64,000 nucleotides of DNA from positions 992,001-1,056,000 of the forward strand of contig CBDDAF010000003.1 in assembly GCA_965224815.1 (NCBI GenBank). Direction: 5' to 3'. Positions 27,265-36,458 of this stretch are shown piece after piece (positions within the stretch are counted from its first letter, which is position 1; each line of letters begins with the position of its first letter). The position numbers and the translations under genes were made by a program. The notes beneath the pieces are model-generated. The model was not told the DNA's origin and made no database searches. It saw only the letters and a list, made by a program, of their open reading frames with translations. This DNA comes from CAYPEL01 sp036479985. GTDB lineage: Bacteria > Pseudomonadota > Gammaproteobacteria > DSM-19610.

Positions 27265-28164
27265 TTATTCAACCCGGTAAACAGCCGACAGTTTATACGG
27301 GTCACCTGGAGCAATTGTAACAATGTCCGGCCCGGCATTGGTAGTTTCCACGCAGAGCATACGCAGATAATCAGTATCGCCCAGATCACCCATTTCAGCC
27401 GCAATTTCTTTCCAGGGATTCCAGACAACCGCACTGGCACTCCCGTTTGATTGAATGCGTATCTTTCTTTCAAGCACAGAATCATGGATTACCAGATCAT
27501 TGTTAATATCTGTATAAATACGATCGACTTCACCACTGATTGTAACCGGGCCTTGCTGAATTCTTTCCCCGCCACCATCTGCCTTATCAAGGTAGGTTTT
27601 TCCTCCCAACCCAGTGACACTCACCTGCGTGCTGTCACCGACATTGAAATAAGTATGCAATGCCTGAGTCAATTGCATCTCATCTTTACTGTTGTTAAAC
27701 GTCGTCAATGTCAAAGCAAGGTTATCACCAGCCACCACATCCAGGCGTGCGGAAATATCTCCCTCCCATAATTTTCGGGTCGTATCGTTCAGATTTAATT
27801 CAAGGCTCAAGCGTATCGAACCATTTTTCTCCACTGCTGTTTCAAGTACAGTCCACTCACTGTTACGCGCAAACCCGTGTGCAGGCCGGCCCTTGCCTTC
27901 AGGATCAGCACCAAACCAGGGCCAGCAAATCGGAATACCGCCTTTTATTGCTTTTCCTTTTTTGTAATAAGCATGCTCGCTGAGAAACATCAGATCATCT
28001 GAGGCGTTTGCTGGTTTGTATGACAGCACCTGACCACCGTACAGCGATATTGTTGCCGAGGCCTGTGCGGTCTGGATGTTTGCGTAGATGAAATCTGATT
28101 GATCCGTGGTAAATACCAGCTGATCGGTGATTCCGTAATTTTTATTTAAGTTTTTTGTTTGCAT
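27265..28164 (-). CDS. yeaD: D-hexose-6-phosphate mutarotase
   Basis: 299 residues of the aldose-1-epimerase-like YeaD family. Landmarks are IKGGIPICWPWFG (~75-87), HGFARNSEWTVL (~97), LTQALHTYFNVGD with the active-site histidine (~170), and VVWNPWKEIAAEMGDLGDTDYLRMLCVETTNA with the catalytic glutamate near the C-terminus. It interconverts anomers of glucose-6-phosphate and related sugars in the cytoplasm. Full length, standalone. Confidence 0.93.
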   Translation of the reverse strand: MQTKNLNKNYGITDQLVFTTDQSDFIYANIQTAQASATISLYGGQVLSYKPANASDDLMFLSEHAYYKKGKAIKGGIPICWPWFGADPEGKGRPAHGFARNSEWTVLETAVEKNGSIRLSLELNLNDTTRKLWEGDISARLDVVAGDNLALTLTTFNNSKDEMQLTQALHTYFNVGDSTQVSVTGLGGKTYLDKADGGGERIQQGPVTISGEVDRIYTDINNDLVIHDSVLERKIRIQSNGSASAVVWNPWKEIAAEMGDLGDTDYLRMLCVETTNAGPDIVTIAPGDPYKLSAVYRVE

Positions 28165-28473
28165 TTTATTCTCAATACTATAAGGAATTTTTTATTTAAT
28201 CCCCTCTCCCCAACCCTCTCGGCAACTGCTCCTGCGTCGCTTAAAGCGCCTACTTTTGGTGCTCTAGCACCTACATCCATGTAGGCGTCCCTGAGGGAGA
28301 GGGGGTATAAAGAGTGGCACAATTTTAATTAGGGTTGTTCTGAGTAATTCAGGATGCTATTAATCAATGGGTGTCGGCCGCAGGGATGCGGCCGCCAAGC
28401 GTACAGGGATGTATTTATAGCGGCCCATTGATTAATAGCATCCTGAATTGATCAGAACCTCCTTAGTGAGCAA
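28165..28473. repeat. Gene-free stretch filled by two palindromic repeats
   Basis: The 309 bp between radA and yeaD hold a CCCCTCTCC...GGAGAGGGG palindrome at 28201-28305, whose loop contains further sequence, and a separate long inverted repeat at 28336-28459. No reading frame of note and no RNA gene recognised. Confidence 0.75.
28336..28459. repeat. Long inverted repeat with 24-bp perfect arms
   Basis: Positions 28348-28371 are the exact inverse complement of 28424-28447, and weaker pairing continues outward to about 28336 and 28459. The 52-nt centre contains its own small dyad CGGCCGCAGGGATGCGGCCG. The structure resembles a small miniature mobile element. It also lies just downstream of the radA stop on the minus strand and could act as an mRNA 3' structure. 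Confidence 0.75.
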
Positions 28474-29850
28474 TCATGTTAGATTATTTACCACGTCAAT
28501 TGCTTCGGCGAAACGCATAACTGGATTCACTTTTAATCCGGCAATACTCCCTTTAGGTGCATTTGCCGCAGGCACAATCGCTTGTTTAAAACCAAGCTTG
28601 GCTGCTTCACGCAAACGCTCCTGACCATTAGGCACAGGGCGGATTTCTCCAGCAAGGCCCACTTCACCAAATACGATTAAATCTGTCGGCAATGGCTTGT
28701 CACGAAAACTGGACAACACCGCCAGCAAAACGGGCAAGTCAGCCGCCGTTTCACTGACACGAACACCGCCAACGACATTCACAAATACATCCTGATCACT
28801 CATATGGATACCACCATGACGATGTTGCACAGCAAGCAACATGGCCAGACGATTCTGTTCAAGACCTAAAGTGACACGGCGTGGATTGGACAACTGACTA
28901 TCATCAACCAGCGCCTGCACTTCGACCAGCAAAGGCCGCGTGCCTTCCATCGTTACCATCACAATACTGCCAGCAACCGGCGTTTCGTGGCGCGATAAAA
29001 ATATCGACGAAGGATTACGGACTTCTTTCAGTCCTTTATCGGTCATCGCGAACACGCCCAGTTCGTTAACTGCACCATAGCGGTTTTTAATAGCGCGCAC
29101 CATCCGGTAACGCTCACCCGCATCGCCTTCAAAATACAACACCGTATCGACCATATGCTCCAACACCCGCGGGCCAGCTAACATCCCTTCTTTGGTGACA
29201 TGCCCCACCAGAAACAAAATAGCTCCGGTTTGTTTTGCAAACCGCACCAGTTGCGCAGCACTTTCTCTGACCTGTGCAACTGAACCCGGAGCCGACTGTA
29301 AAACTGTCGTGTATACCGTCTGTATAGAATCAATCACCATTACGCCAGGCACTTCCTTACGCGCTGTTTCCAGGATCGTCTCTACAGAAGTTTCGGCAAA
29401 CAGCTTCATATTGCACGCATCAACCCCAAGCCGCTGTGCACGCATGGCTATCTGCTCAGGCGATTCTTCACCGGTGACATACAAGGTCGACAGGTTTTTA
29501 GAAATCTCGGCCAGTGCTTGCAATAATAGCGTTGATTTCCCAATCCCCGGATCGCCGCCAATTAAAATCACCGAACCGGTAACCAGTCCACCACCCAACA
29601 CCCGGTCCAACTCTTCGATACCAATGCTATAACGGGATTCCTGGCCAGGCTCGACATCTGTCAGCAACTGCACGCTACTGCCTGCCGCACCCGCATAACC
29701 GGCAAATCGATTGCCTTTACCGGAATTTTCCACCACAGCGATGGTTTCAATTAATGTATTCCAGGCGCCGCAGTCGCCACACTGCCCGGCCCACTTGTTA
29801 GATTGGGCGCCGCACTCTGTGCAACTGTGTAATATTTTTGATTTTGCCAT
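28474..29850 (-). CDS. radA: DNA repair protein RadA
   Basis: 458 residues, RecA-like helicase that drives branch migration in recombination. N-terminal zinc finger CTECGAQSNKWAGQCGDCG (two CxxC), Walker A GGDPGIGKSTLL (~98), the KNRYG motif (~255) unique to RadA, and a C-terminal Lon-like S16 domain ending with VFGEVGLAGEIRPV. Cytoplasmic. Located with alr and dnaB on the same strand, a common gammaproteobacterial order. Confidence 0.97.
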   Translation of the reverse strand: MAKSKILHSCTECGAQSNKWAGQCGDCGAWNTLIETIAVVENSGKGNRFAGYAGAAGSSVQLLTDVEPGQESRYSIGIEELDRVLGGGLVTGSVILIGGDPGIGKSTLLLQALAEISKNLSTLYVTGEESPEQIAMRAQRLGVDACNMKLFAETSVETILETARKEVPGVMVIDSIQTVYTTVLQSAPGSVAQVRESAAQLVRFAKQTGAILFLVGHVTKEGMLAGPRVLEHMVDTVLYFEGDAGERYRMVRAIKNRYGAVNELGVFAMTDKGLKEVRNPSSIFLSRHETPVAGSIVMVTMEGTRPLLVEVQALVDDSQLSNPRRVTLGLEQNRLAMLLAVQHRHGGIHMSDQDVFVNVVGGVRVSETAADLPVLLAVLSSFRDKPLPTDLIVFGEVGLAGEIRPVPNGQERLREAAKLGFKQAIVPAANAPKGSIAGLKVNPVMRFAEAIDVVNNLT

Positions 29851-29895
29851 TATTGTTAAGCTTCCAATCCGTTATGAAGCCTATTATAAAAATCT

Positions 29896-29957
29896 GTAGG
29901 AGCGGCTTCAGCCGCGATGGTCAGCGTATCGCCTTTCGCGGCTGAAGCCGCTCCTAC
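29896..29957. repeat. REPIN between alr and radA
   Basis: GTAGGAGCGGCTTCAGCCGC and its inverted copy GCGGCTGAAGCCGCTCCTAC, separated by ~22 nt. Note the TTC/GAA centre variant (CTTCAG instead of CTTTAG), shared with the copy at 32589-32650. Confidence 0.85.
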
Positions 29958-29991
29958 AGAATTCGCTGCATTCTGCATAATATAGCCGCTG

Positions 29992-31068
29992 TTAAACATA
30001 TTCACGCTTTACTCTTGCTGTCACACCACAAAATAATTCATAGCTGATAGTGCCTGCGTGATGTGCAACTTCATCCACTGACAGACCATCACCCCATAAC
30101 ACCACGGGATCACCAATCCTGGCTTCGGGTTGCCGGGTTAGATCGACAGTAATCATGTCCATGGAAACACGACCAGACAATGAACAACGCTGATCATTTA
30201 CCAAAACAGGAGTGCCGGTGGATGCATGACGCGGATAACCATCACCATAACCTATAGCCGCAACACCAATCCGCATATCGTCTGGACAAACGAAGTTACC
30301 ACCATAACCAATTGCTTCACCTGCTTTGTGTGAGTGAACAGCAATTAATTCTGTGGTGAGTGTCATCACAGGTTTCAGCGGTACCGGGCTGTCGATTCCA
30401 TAGACTAGTGGTGATGAACCATACAACATAATGCCTGGCCTGACCCAGTCATAATGAGTGTCAGCCCGCGTCAGTAATCCCGCTGAATTAGCCAATGATC
30501 GCTCACCTTCCTGGCCTTCAACGACCGTTTTAAAATGAGTTATTTGCTGGCAGGTTTCTGGCCGTTGCGGCTCATCCGCACAGGCCAGGTGTGACAGCCA
30601 GCCTGGTTTACCGTGAATACAGTCGCTTGCTGCCAAACGATCATAGAGCACTTGCGCTTTATCTACAGAAACCCCGAGCCGATGCATACCTGTATCTACC
30701 TTCAACCAGACAGACAGTTTGTTTTTTAATTGCGATTTTTCCAGCCATGAAATTTGTGTTTCACTGTGAATCACAAGTTGCAGTTGATGTTGGCTGGCAA
30801 GTTGTAGTTCAGCCTCGCCAAAAACACCTTCCAATAAAACGATCGGTTTATCTATACCCGCTTCACGCAAGCAAAGCGCCTCTTCCATGGAAGCCACTGC
30901 AAACGCATTGGCACTTTCTAACGCCTGCGCAACAGGCACGATGCCGTGACCATAGGCATCCGCTTTAATTACCGCCATCACCTTACTATTCGGCGCAGCT
31001 TGTTTTACGAGAGTGAAGTTGTGTTGCAGGGCAGAGAGATTAATACGCGCCTGTACAGGCCGCGTCAT
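29992..31068 (-). CDS. alr: Alanine racemase
   Basis: 358 residues, PLP enzyme supplying D-alanine for peptidoglycan. The PLP lysine lies in VIKADAYGHG (~residue 34) and the second catalytic residue is the tyrosine of AIGYGDGYPRHA (~250). Other blocks are VWLKVDTGMHRLGV and the C-terminal SYELFCGVTARVKREYV. The start overlaps the dnaB stop by 4 bp, so dnaB and alr are translationally coupled. Confidence 0.97.
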   Translation of the reverse strand: MTRPVQARINLSALQHNFTLVKQAAPNSKVMAVIKADAYGHGIVPVAQALESANAFAVASMEEALCLREAGIDKPIVLLEGVFGEAELQLASQHQLQLVIHSETQISWLEKSQLKNKLSVWLKVDTGMHRLGVSVDKAQVLYDRLAASDCIHGKPGWLSHLACADEPQRPETCQQITHFKTVVEGQEGERSLANSAGLLTRADTHYDWVRPGIMLYGSSPLVYGIDSPVPLKPVMTLTTELIAVHSHKAGEAIGYGGNFVCPDDMRIGVAAIGYGDGYPRHASTGTPVLVNDQRCSLSGRVSMDMITVDLTRQPEARIGDPVVLWGDGLSVDEVAHHAGTISYELFCGVTARVKREYV

Positions 31069-32462
31069 TCATAATCCTCTTCATAAAACGATGTTGAAGT
31101 AAAACTCTCAAACCGGGTATGCTGACCCAAGAAGGTCAAGCGGCATTTTCCAATCGGGCCATTACGTTGCTTGCTGATAATTATTTCAGCCGTACCCTTA
31201 TCCGGGCTTTCTTCATTATAGACTTCGTCACGGTAGATAAAGATAATAACGTCTGCATCCTGCTCGATGGCACCAGATTCGCGTAAATCCGACATCACTG
31301 GACGTTTATTAGGTCGTTGTTCGAGACTACGATTTAACTGCGAAAGCGCGATCACTGGTACGCTCAATTCCTTTGCCAGGGCTTTCAGCGAACGGGAGAT
31401 TTCAGATATTTCTGTGGTTCGGTTTTCCTTACTCCCTGGCACTTGCATTAATTGCAGATAATCGATAACGATCATACCCAGATTATGCTCGCGCTTTAAA
31501 CGCCTGGCACGTGCGCGTAATTCAGTGGGTGATAACGCGGGCGTATCATCAATAAACAGTGGCGCTTCCGCAAGAATACTAACTGCCGACGTCAGGCGCG
31601 GCCAATCATCATCATCAAGTTTACCGGTGCGCATCTTGTGTTGGTCAATACGCCCCAACGACGACATCATTCGCATGGCCAGTTGATCACCTGGCATTTC
31701 CATACTAAAGACAGCCGTGGTGATCTTGTTTTTGATTGCTGCATGCTCGGCAATATTCATCGCGAACGAAGTTTTACCCATCGATGGCCGGCCAGCCACG
31801 ATCACCAAATCCGATTCCTGAAACCCTGCCGTCATTTCATCCAGATCAGCAAAACCGGTTGGCACGCCGGTGATGGGACTGTCCTGATGAAACAGCGTGT
31901 CGATCCGATCAACTGCTTTACTTAACAAATCTTTGATGTTGGCGAAGCCTGAACCCCGGCTATTACCCTGTTCGGCAATCCGAAATACTTCTTGCTCCGC
32001 CTGATCCAGTAACTCCGGTGATTTCCGCCCATCCGGCTGATACGCACTGTTAGCGATATTGGTGCCGACCTGGGTTAACTGACGTAGGACAGAATTCTCG
32101 CGCACGATGCCCGCGTAGGCACGAATATTTGCGGCACTTGGAGTGTCCTTAGCCAGCGTTCCCAAATACTGCAAACCACCGGCATCATCCAGCAAATCCT
32201 GGCTACCCAACCATTCTGAAAGCGTAATCACATCACAGGGATTACCCTCATCGATCAGTTTTCCAATCGCCCGAAATATCAGTCGATGATCGCGCCGATA
32301 GAAATCTTCTTCGCAAACAACATCCGCGATTTGATCCCAGGCTTCATTGCTGAGCAATAATCCACCCAGCACCGATTGCTCACCCTGTATCGAGTGAGGC
32401 GGAACTTTAAGGCGATCACCTTCGAACTCAACAGAAGATATTTGGGGAACCGAATCAGGCAT
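31065..32462 (-). CDS. dnaB: Replicative DNA helicase DnaB
   Basis: 465 residues. N-terminal primase-interacting domain (PPHSIQGEQSVLGGLLLSNEAWDQI), linker, then the RecA-type motor with Walker A GRPSMGKTSFAMNIAE (~218), the IVIDYLQLM Walker B (~327) and SDLRESGAIEQDADVIIFIYRDE. It unwinds DNA at the replication fork as a hexamer. No intein. It overlaps alr, and upstream lie rplI and the rpsF operon, the classical gammaproteobacterial order. Confidence 0.98.
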   Translation of the reverse strand: MPDSVPQISSVEFEGDRLKVPPHSIQGEQSVLGGLLLSNEAWDQIADVVCEEDFYRRDHRLIFRAIGKLIDEGNPCDVITLSEWLGSQDLLDDAGGLQYLGTLAKDTPSAANIRAYAGIVRENSVLRQLTQVGTNIANSAYQPDGRKSPELLDQAEQEVFRIAEQGNSRGSGFANIKDLLSKAVDRIDTLFHQDSPITGVPTGFADLDEMTAGFQESDLVIVAGRPSMGKTSFAMNIAEHAAIKNKITTAVFSMEMPGDQLAMRMMSSLGRIDQHKMRTGKLDDDDWPRLTSAVSILAEAPLFIDDTPALSPTELRARARRLKREHNLGMIVIDYLQLMQVPGSKENRTTEISEISRSLKALAKELSVPVIALSQLNRSLEQRPNKRPVMSDLRESGAIEQDADVIIFIYRDEVYNEESPDKGTAEIIISKQRNGPIGKCRLTFLGQHTRFESFTSTSFYEEDYE

Positions 32463-32588
32463 CTATGCTCCGCGAAATAATGGATTGGAAAAACAAAGCA
32501 TACTCGTTTTCAGTGCGCACTAAAATAACAAAATACAGGCCTTGCACCTGTAGCCAAACAACATAAGGTAATTAATTTATAAGAACCT

Positions 32589-32650
32589 GTAGGAGCGGCT
32601 TCAGCCGCGATGAACGCGCCGCGCCCTATCGCGGCTGAAGCCGCTCCTAC
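32589..32650. repeat. REPIN between rplI and dnaB
   Basis: Inverted pair GTAGGAGCGGCTTCAGCCGC ... GCGGCTGAAGCCGCTCCTAC in the ~300 bp gap between dnaB and rplI. The rest of the gap (32463-32758) has no reading frame or RNA that I recognise. Confidence 0.85.
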
Positions 32651-32758
32651 AGAGTTTGTACATTCACAATGACAACTGCACGAACTCAACAAAAATCAGC
32701 AGTTTGTCAGATAACACTCAGGTGAAATAACAAATCACTGTTGAAAATTTAGTCAGCT

Positions 32759-33205
32759 CTATTCGGCTTCGATGATCAGCTTGATTTCAACGTCTACGTC
32801 TGAATGTAAATGCAACTGTACCGGAAACTCGCCCAGCATACGAAATGCACCATCTGGCAAGCGGACTTCACTACGCTCAATTTCCACACCGGCAGCTATC
32901 ACAGCTTCAGCAATGTCCTGTGTACCAACAGAACCAAACAGCTTACCTTCTTCACCGGCCTTGGCCACTATGGTGATTGACATATCAGCCAGTTTGCCAC
33001 GGCGCGACTCAGCAATTGCCAGGGTATCAGCCGCCACTTTTTCAAATTCGGCACGGCGTTCTTCAAACAGTTTGATCTGTTCTTCAGTTGCCGGCGTGGC
33101 TTTACCACTCGGAATCAAAAAGTTACGGCCATAACCTGATTTAACATTAACCCGGTCGCCCAGGTTACCCAGATTGTCTACTTTTTCCAGCAGAATAATT
33201 TCCAT
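32759..33205 (-). CDS. rplI: 50S ribosomal protein L9
   Basis: 148 residues. N-terminal RNA-binding domain MEIILLEKVDNLGNLGDRVNVKSGYGRNFLIPSGKA, long connecting helix, and C-terminal domain with AGEEGKLFGSVGTQDIAEAV. A normal full-length L9. It follows the DUF2232 gene by 32 bp in the rpsF-priB-rpsR operon direction. Confidence 0.98.
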   Translation of the reverse strand: MEIILLEKVDNLGNLGDRVNVKSGYGRNFLIPSGKATPATEEQIKLFEERRAEFEKVAADTLAIAESRRGKLADMSITIVAKAGEEGKLFGSVGTQDIAEAVIAAGVEIERSEVRLPDGAFRMLGEFPVQLHLHSDVDVEIKLIIEAE

Positions 33206-33237
33206 CGTCTACCCCACACTCAAGGCGTTATAGTTAA

Positions 33238-34149
33238 TTAAATTTTTTGTGTCCGGCTGCGAAAATCCACCCAGGGATCCATCGCACCTAACACAACAAC
33301 CAGCATTAATACCTGTGGAAACACACCCATCAGGATATACAAAACGATCAGCCAGCCACGGTGCAATTTCCGAGCTGCGGAAATTGCATGCAACATCGCC
33401 AGGCCCGACAGCAAAAATGGCATCATCATCACCAGTGACAGCTGTAAAAACAACTCACTGACCCAGCCCATCTTTACCGATGCTACTGCAAAAAACAGCA
33501 CCCCGGCCAATGACATCGATTTAGCCAGCCGGAATTCGTAAAACTCCTGGCGCAACCCACCGGGGTTTACCAACAAAGACTGCCACCACCGGCCAATCAA
33601 TAAACTAATCAAGCAGGCGAAAATCATGCCTGCCGCAAGCAGACCCGTCATCATGCCGGGTAACTGCTCAATCCAGATTTTTAGCTGCGCTTGTCTCGCT
33701 AACTCCGGATTCTCATCCAGCATCTTGGCAAGCGGCTGCAACTGTTGAGTCCACCAGGCCGTTGGATCACCCATGGCAATGAACATCAGCACCACAACCA
33801 ATGTCGCCAATACCGTCAATGCCATAACCGACCAGGCAAGTGACCGCGTATCGCGCAGAATAACGGCCGCCAGCCACACGGGTAACCAGTACACCAGCAT
33901 CACCAAACCGGGCAAAAAATGACCAACTACCATGGCCGATAATCCACCCAACGCCAGCGCTGCACCAGCGAGCACCAGGGCTCCATCCCTGCCACCGTTC
34001 GACAAGGTGTACAGCGCCAGCGCACCACCACCGATATAAATAATTAAAGAGGTCAGCGGTGGCGCAATCAACCCGAACAACACGCTGCCTATAATTACAA
34101 GAATTGCAGACAGCGGATTTGCAACGATCAACCCGGCAAAAGCATGCAT
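33238..34149 (-). CDS. DUF2232 membrane protein
   Basis: 303 residues, about eight hydrophobic helices covering nearly the whole chain, with no soluble domain. Members of this DUF2232/YybS-like family are found between rpsR and rplI in many gammaproteobacteria, exactly as here. No molecular function is established; conserved placement suggests a role tied to growth. Residues ~140-165 (PTAWWTQQLQPLAKMLDENP) form the main extramembrane loop. Confidence 0.85.
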   Translation of the reverse strand: MHAFAGLIVANPLSAILVIIGSVLFGLIAPPLTSLIIYIGGGALALYTLSNGGRDGALVLAGAALALGGLSAMVVGHFLPGLVMLVYWLPVWLAAVILRDTRSLAWSVMALTVLATLVVVLMFIAMGDPTAWWTQQLQPLAKMLDENPELARQAQLKIWIEQLPGMMTGLLAAGMIFACLISLLIGRWWQSLLVNPGGLRQEFYEFRLAKSMSLAGVLFFAVASVKMGWVSELFLQLSLVMMMPFLLSGLAMLHAISAARKLHRGWLIVLYILMGVFPQVLMLVVVLGAMDPWVDFRSRTQKI

Positions 34150-34188
34150 AGTGTTATTCGCCGGATCGCCCGAACAATCGGGCCTGAA

Positions 34189-34419
34189 TCAACCTTTGTG
34201 CGAATCGCAATACGGCAACAAAGATAAAAAGCGCGCCCGCTTCACCGCAGTGGATAGCTGACGCTGGTATTTAGCTTTGGTACCCGTAATCCGGCTTGGT
34301 ACAATCTTGCCGGTTTCGGTAATGTAATTCTTCAATGTCGCAATATCCTTATAATCAATTTCCTTAACACCATCTGCGGTAAACCGGCAGAACTTACGAC
34401 GACGAAAAAAACGTGACAT
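34189..34419 (-). CDS. rpsR: 30S ribosomal protein S18
   Basis: 76 residues, MSRFFRRRKFCRFTADGVKEIDYKD start, KNYITETGKIVPSRITGT core and KRARFLSLLPYCDSH end: canonical S18, partner of S6 on the 30S platform. It lies 38 bp downstream of priB. Confidence 0.98.
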   Translation of the reverse strand: MSRFFRRRKFCRFTADGVKEIDYKDIATLKNYITETGKIVPSRITGTKAKYQRQLSTAVKRARFLSLLPYCDSHKG

Positions 34420-34457
34420 AGTGTATTCCTCTTAAAAATCGAACAGAACCGGCTGTG

Positions 34458-34775
34458 TCAGCCAATTCTTTTAATATTAAGTGCATGTAACTCAAGTCTG
34501 CAATCTGCAGCCTTGTAACCTGCCCTGCTTAAAAAACCCTGTATCCGTAGTAACGCACCTTCACTGAAATTACACGCTTGCCGGGCTAATGGTTCACCGA
34601 CAACGACTACCTGAACACTGCATTCCACCTTACGCAACTGCCCTGCTTCAGTTCGTTCCGAAAGATGCTTCAGATTAAACCGCGTTATCAGGACGCCTGC
34701 CGGTGTCTTCCTGCTCTTGGGTAATGCGGCGAGTGTGCCAGTAATAACCAGCGTATTTTCCGATGCATCCCCCAC
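34458..34775 (-). CDS. priB: Primosomal replication protein N (PriB)
   Basis: 105-residue OB-fold single-strand DNA-binding protein of the restart primosome. Signatures are NTLVITGTLAALPKSRKTPAGVLITRFNLKH at the N-terminus and ECSVQVVVVGEPLARQA in the core. It lies between rpsF and rpsR as usual. In the sequence as given it overlaps the frameshifted rpsF reading frame by 88 bp; in the inferred intact arrangement it would start 15 bp after rpsF. Confidence 0.93.
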   Translation of the reverse strand: MGDASENTLVITGTLAALPKSRKTPAGVLITRFNLKHLSERTEAGQLRKVECSVQVVVVGEPLARQACNFSEGALLRIQGFLSRAGYKAADCRLELHALNIKRIG

Positions 34776-35302
34776 AGTAAAACACCCGCTTTATTCAGCG
34801 CTGGCGCCATCTCCTTCAGCGGCTGGTGTAGATTCATCAGGCGCTGGAGTTTCAACTGTTGGCGTTTCTGCTGCTGGTGTTCAGTTGTTGGCGCTTCAGT
34901 TGTTGGCGCTTCAGCTTCCGGCGCACTGTCACCAGCATCCTTCGCACTATCCGAACTTGATGGCTTACGATCTTCCTTATCTTCGCTACGTTTGGCCAGT
35001 AGCGACTGATCAGTGACGGCTTCTTTACGCACAATAACCAGGTTACGCAGCACAGCATCGTTAAACCGGAAAGCACTTTCGAGTTCTTTCAAGGTATCCG
35101 TATCACACTCGATATTCATCAGCACATAGTGCGCTTTGGCTAACTTCTGGATGGGATAGGCAAGTTGACGGCGGCCCCAGTCTTCAAAACGGTGAATCTT
35201 GCCACCGGAAGATTCGATAGATGAACGGTAACGCTCAACCATCGCAGGTACTTGCTCGCTCTGATCCGGATGGACCAGAAACACAATTTCGTAATGACGC
35301 AT
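34688..35302 (-). CDS. rpsF: 30S ribosomal protein S6, acidic tail frameshifted
   Basis: The first ~130 residues are normal S6 (MRHYEIVFLVHPDQSEQVPAMVERY; RHxxGRRxLAYP-like RRQLAYPIQKLAKAHYVLMN; FRFNDAVLRNLVIV). A tail rich in E, A, P, S and T follows, as in gammaproteobacterial S6. After a 15-bp repeat (GCGCCAACAACTGAA, two copies) the frame runs into an unrelated basic stretch and overlaps priB. In the -1 frame the tail continues naturally as TPAAETPTVETPAPDE... and ends GASAE at a TAA at 34791-34793, just before priB. One missing A near 34879-34882 would explain this. The ribosomal domain itself is intact, so the protein is likely functional. Confidence 0.9.
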   Translation of the reverse strand: MRHYEIVFLVHPDQSEQVPAMVERYRSSIESSGGKIHRFEDWGRRQLAYPIQKLAKAHYVLMNIECDTDTLKELESAFRFNDAVLRNLVIVRKEAVTDQSLLAKRSEDKEDRKPSSSDSAKDAGDSAPEAEAPTTEAPTTEHQQQKRQQLKLQRLMNLHQPLKEMAPALNKAGVLLWGMHRKIRWLLLAHSPHYPRAGRHRQAS

Positions 35303-35565
35303 TGTAGCTCCTTACGGGTTATCAGCCCTCCGCCACTGCGAAGAGCAAGGAGAATCCGGTATTTGCCGGAAAATGAGCGCGCAGTCTACTGAATAGACCG
35401 CCGTAACGCAATCCTGCCACGTCAAGCGGGTAAATTTATTCCAGGAGAATGGTTGCCCGCAGCTCGTTGAATCTCTTTATATTTATCTCTCATCCCTGTG
35501 TAGATTCCGGTTTATAATCACTGGCCTCAAGAATCAACAAAGACATAATACGGGATAAAAAGCTT

Positions 35566-36357
35566 ATGGAAACCCTGCTCAGTCTGGAAAACCTGTTTAC
35601 CCTGATCATGCTCATTCTGCTGCAAGCGGTGCTGGGATTTGACAACCTTCTATATATATCCATCGAATCCAAACGCGTTGAAGCCTCACAACAGGCCCGC
35701 TTACGGCGGCTCGGCATCGGCATGGCGGTTGGGCTACGCATCATCCTGTTGTTTGTAGTGATCAAAGTAATATCGCTGTTCCAGGATCCTTTATTTGGTA
35801 TTTCAATAGAAAATATCGTCGAAGGCCATTTCAATCTTCACAGCCTGATCGTCCTGCTCGGCGGCGCTTTTATTCTATACACCGCCATGAAAGAAATCAT
35901 GCACATGATGTCGCTCGAAGAAGCCGGACACGAACAACGGCCGACACGTTCATTCGGGGCTGCCTTATTCTGGATCGTCATCATGAACGTCGTGTTCTCA
36001 TTCGATTCAATCCTCAGCGCAATGGCGCTATCCGACGAGTTTATAGTCATGGCAATCGCCATAGTGATCGGCGGCATCCTGATGATCTGGCTATCAGATC
36101 ATGTCACCGAATTTCTACAGAAAAACCGCATGTACGAAGTCGTTGGTCTGTTTATTCTTTTCCTGGTCGGCATCATGCTTATTTCTGAAGGTGGTCACCT
36201 GGCACATCTAAAATTCTTTGGATATGAAGTAACACCATTGAGTAAGACAACTTTCTATTTTGTTATTTTTGTGATGGTGCTGGTTGATCTCGTACAGTCG
36301 CGTTACCGGCGTAAACTTGATCAGCTGAAGATGGCGCGGGCTGCGTCAGCAGCATAA
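35566..36357 (+). CDS. TerC-family integral membrane protein
   Basis: 263 residues, seven to eight hydrophobic helices. The two family motifs with acidic residues inside the membrane are LGFDNLLYISIES (~24-36) and VFSFDSILSAMAL (~143-155), giving the typical internal symmetry of TerC/Alx proteins. Relatives are implicated in Mn2+ export and tellurite or alkaline-pH response. Standalone gene followed by a strong terminator; the metal specificity cannot be read from sequence. Confidence 0.88.
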   Translation: METLLSLENLFTLIMLILLQAVLGFDNLLYISIESKRVEASQQARLRRLGIGMAVGLRIILLFVVIKVISLFQDPLFGISIENIVEGHFNLHSLIVLLGGAFILYTAMKEIMHMMSLEEAGHEQRPTRSFGAALFWIVIMNVVFSFDSILSAMALSDEFIVMAIAIVIGGILMIWLSDHVTEFLQKNRMYEVVGLFILFLVGIMLISEGGHLAHLKFFGYEVTPLSKTTFYFVIFVMVLVDLVQSRYRRKLDQLKMARAASAA

Positions 36358-36367
36358 GATTTAATTG

Positions 36368-36407
36368 GTGCCGGAGGGATTAAAATTTATTACCTCCGGC
36401 ACTTTTT
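36368..36407 (+). terminator. Rho-independent terminator of the TerC-family gene
   Basis: Perfect 10-bp stem GTGCCGGAGG / CCTCCGGCAC around an AT-rich 15-nt loop, followed by five T, starting 10 bp after the stop codon. It marks the left border of the accessory island. Confidence 0.92.
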
Positions 36408-36458
36408 CATAGAGAGCTTTTGTGTTTTTTACCGAAGACATAATTTTTTACATGAGAA

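Noticed and set aside
34688..34790. Genuine 88-bp overlap of rpsF and priB
   Set aside because: The tail in that frame is unrelated to S6 tails, while the neighbouring frame gives a natural acidic tail ending before priB.
35303..35400. S6:S18-type autoregulatory leader upstream of rpsF
   Set aside because: Small CCGG-containing hairpins are visible, but I could not match the required motif with confidence.
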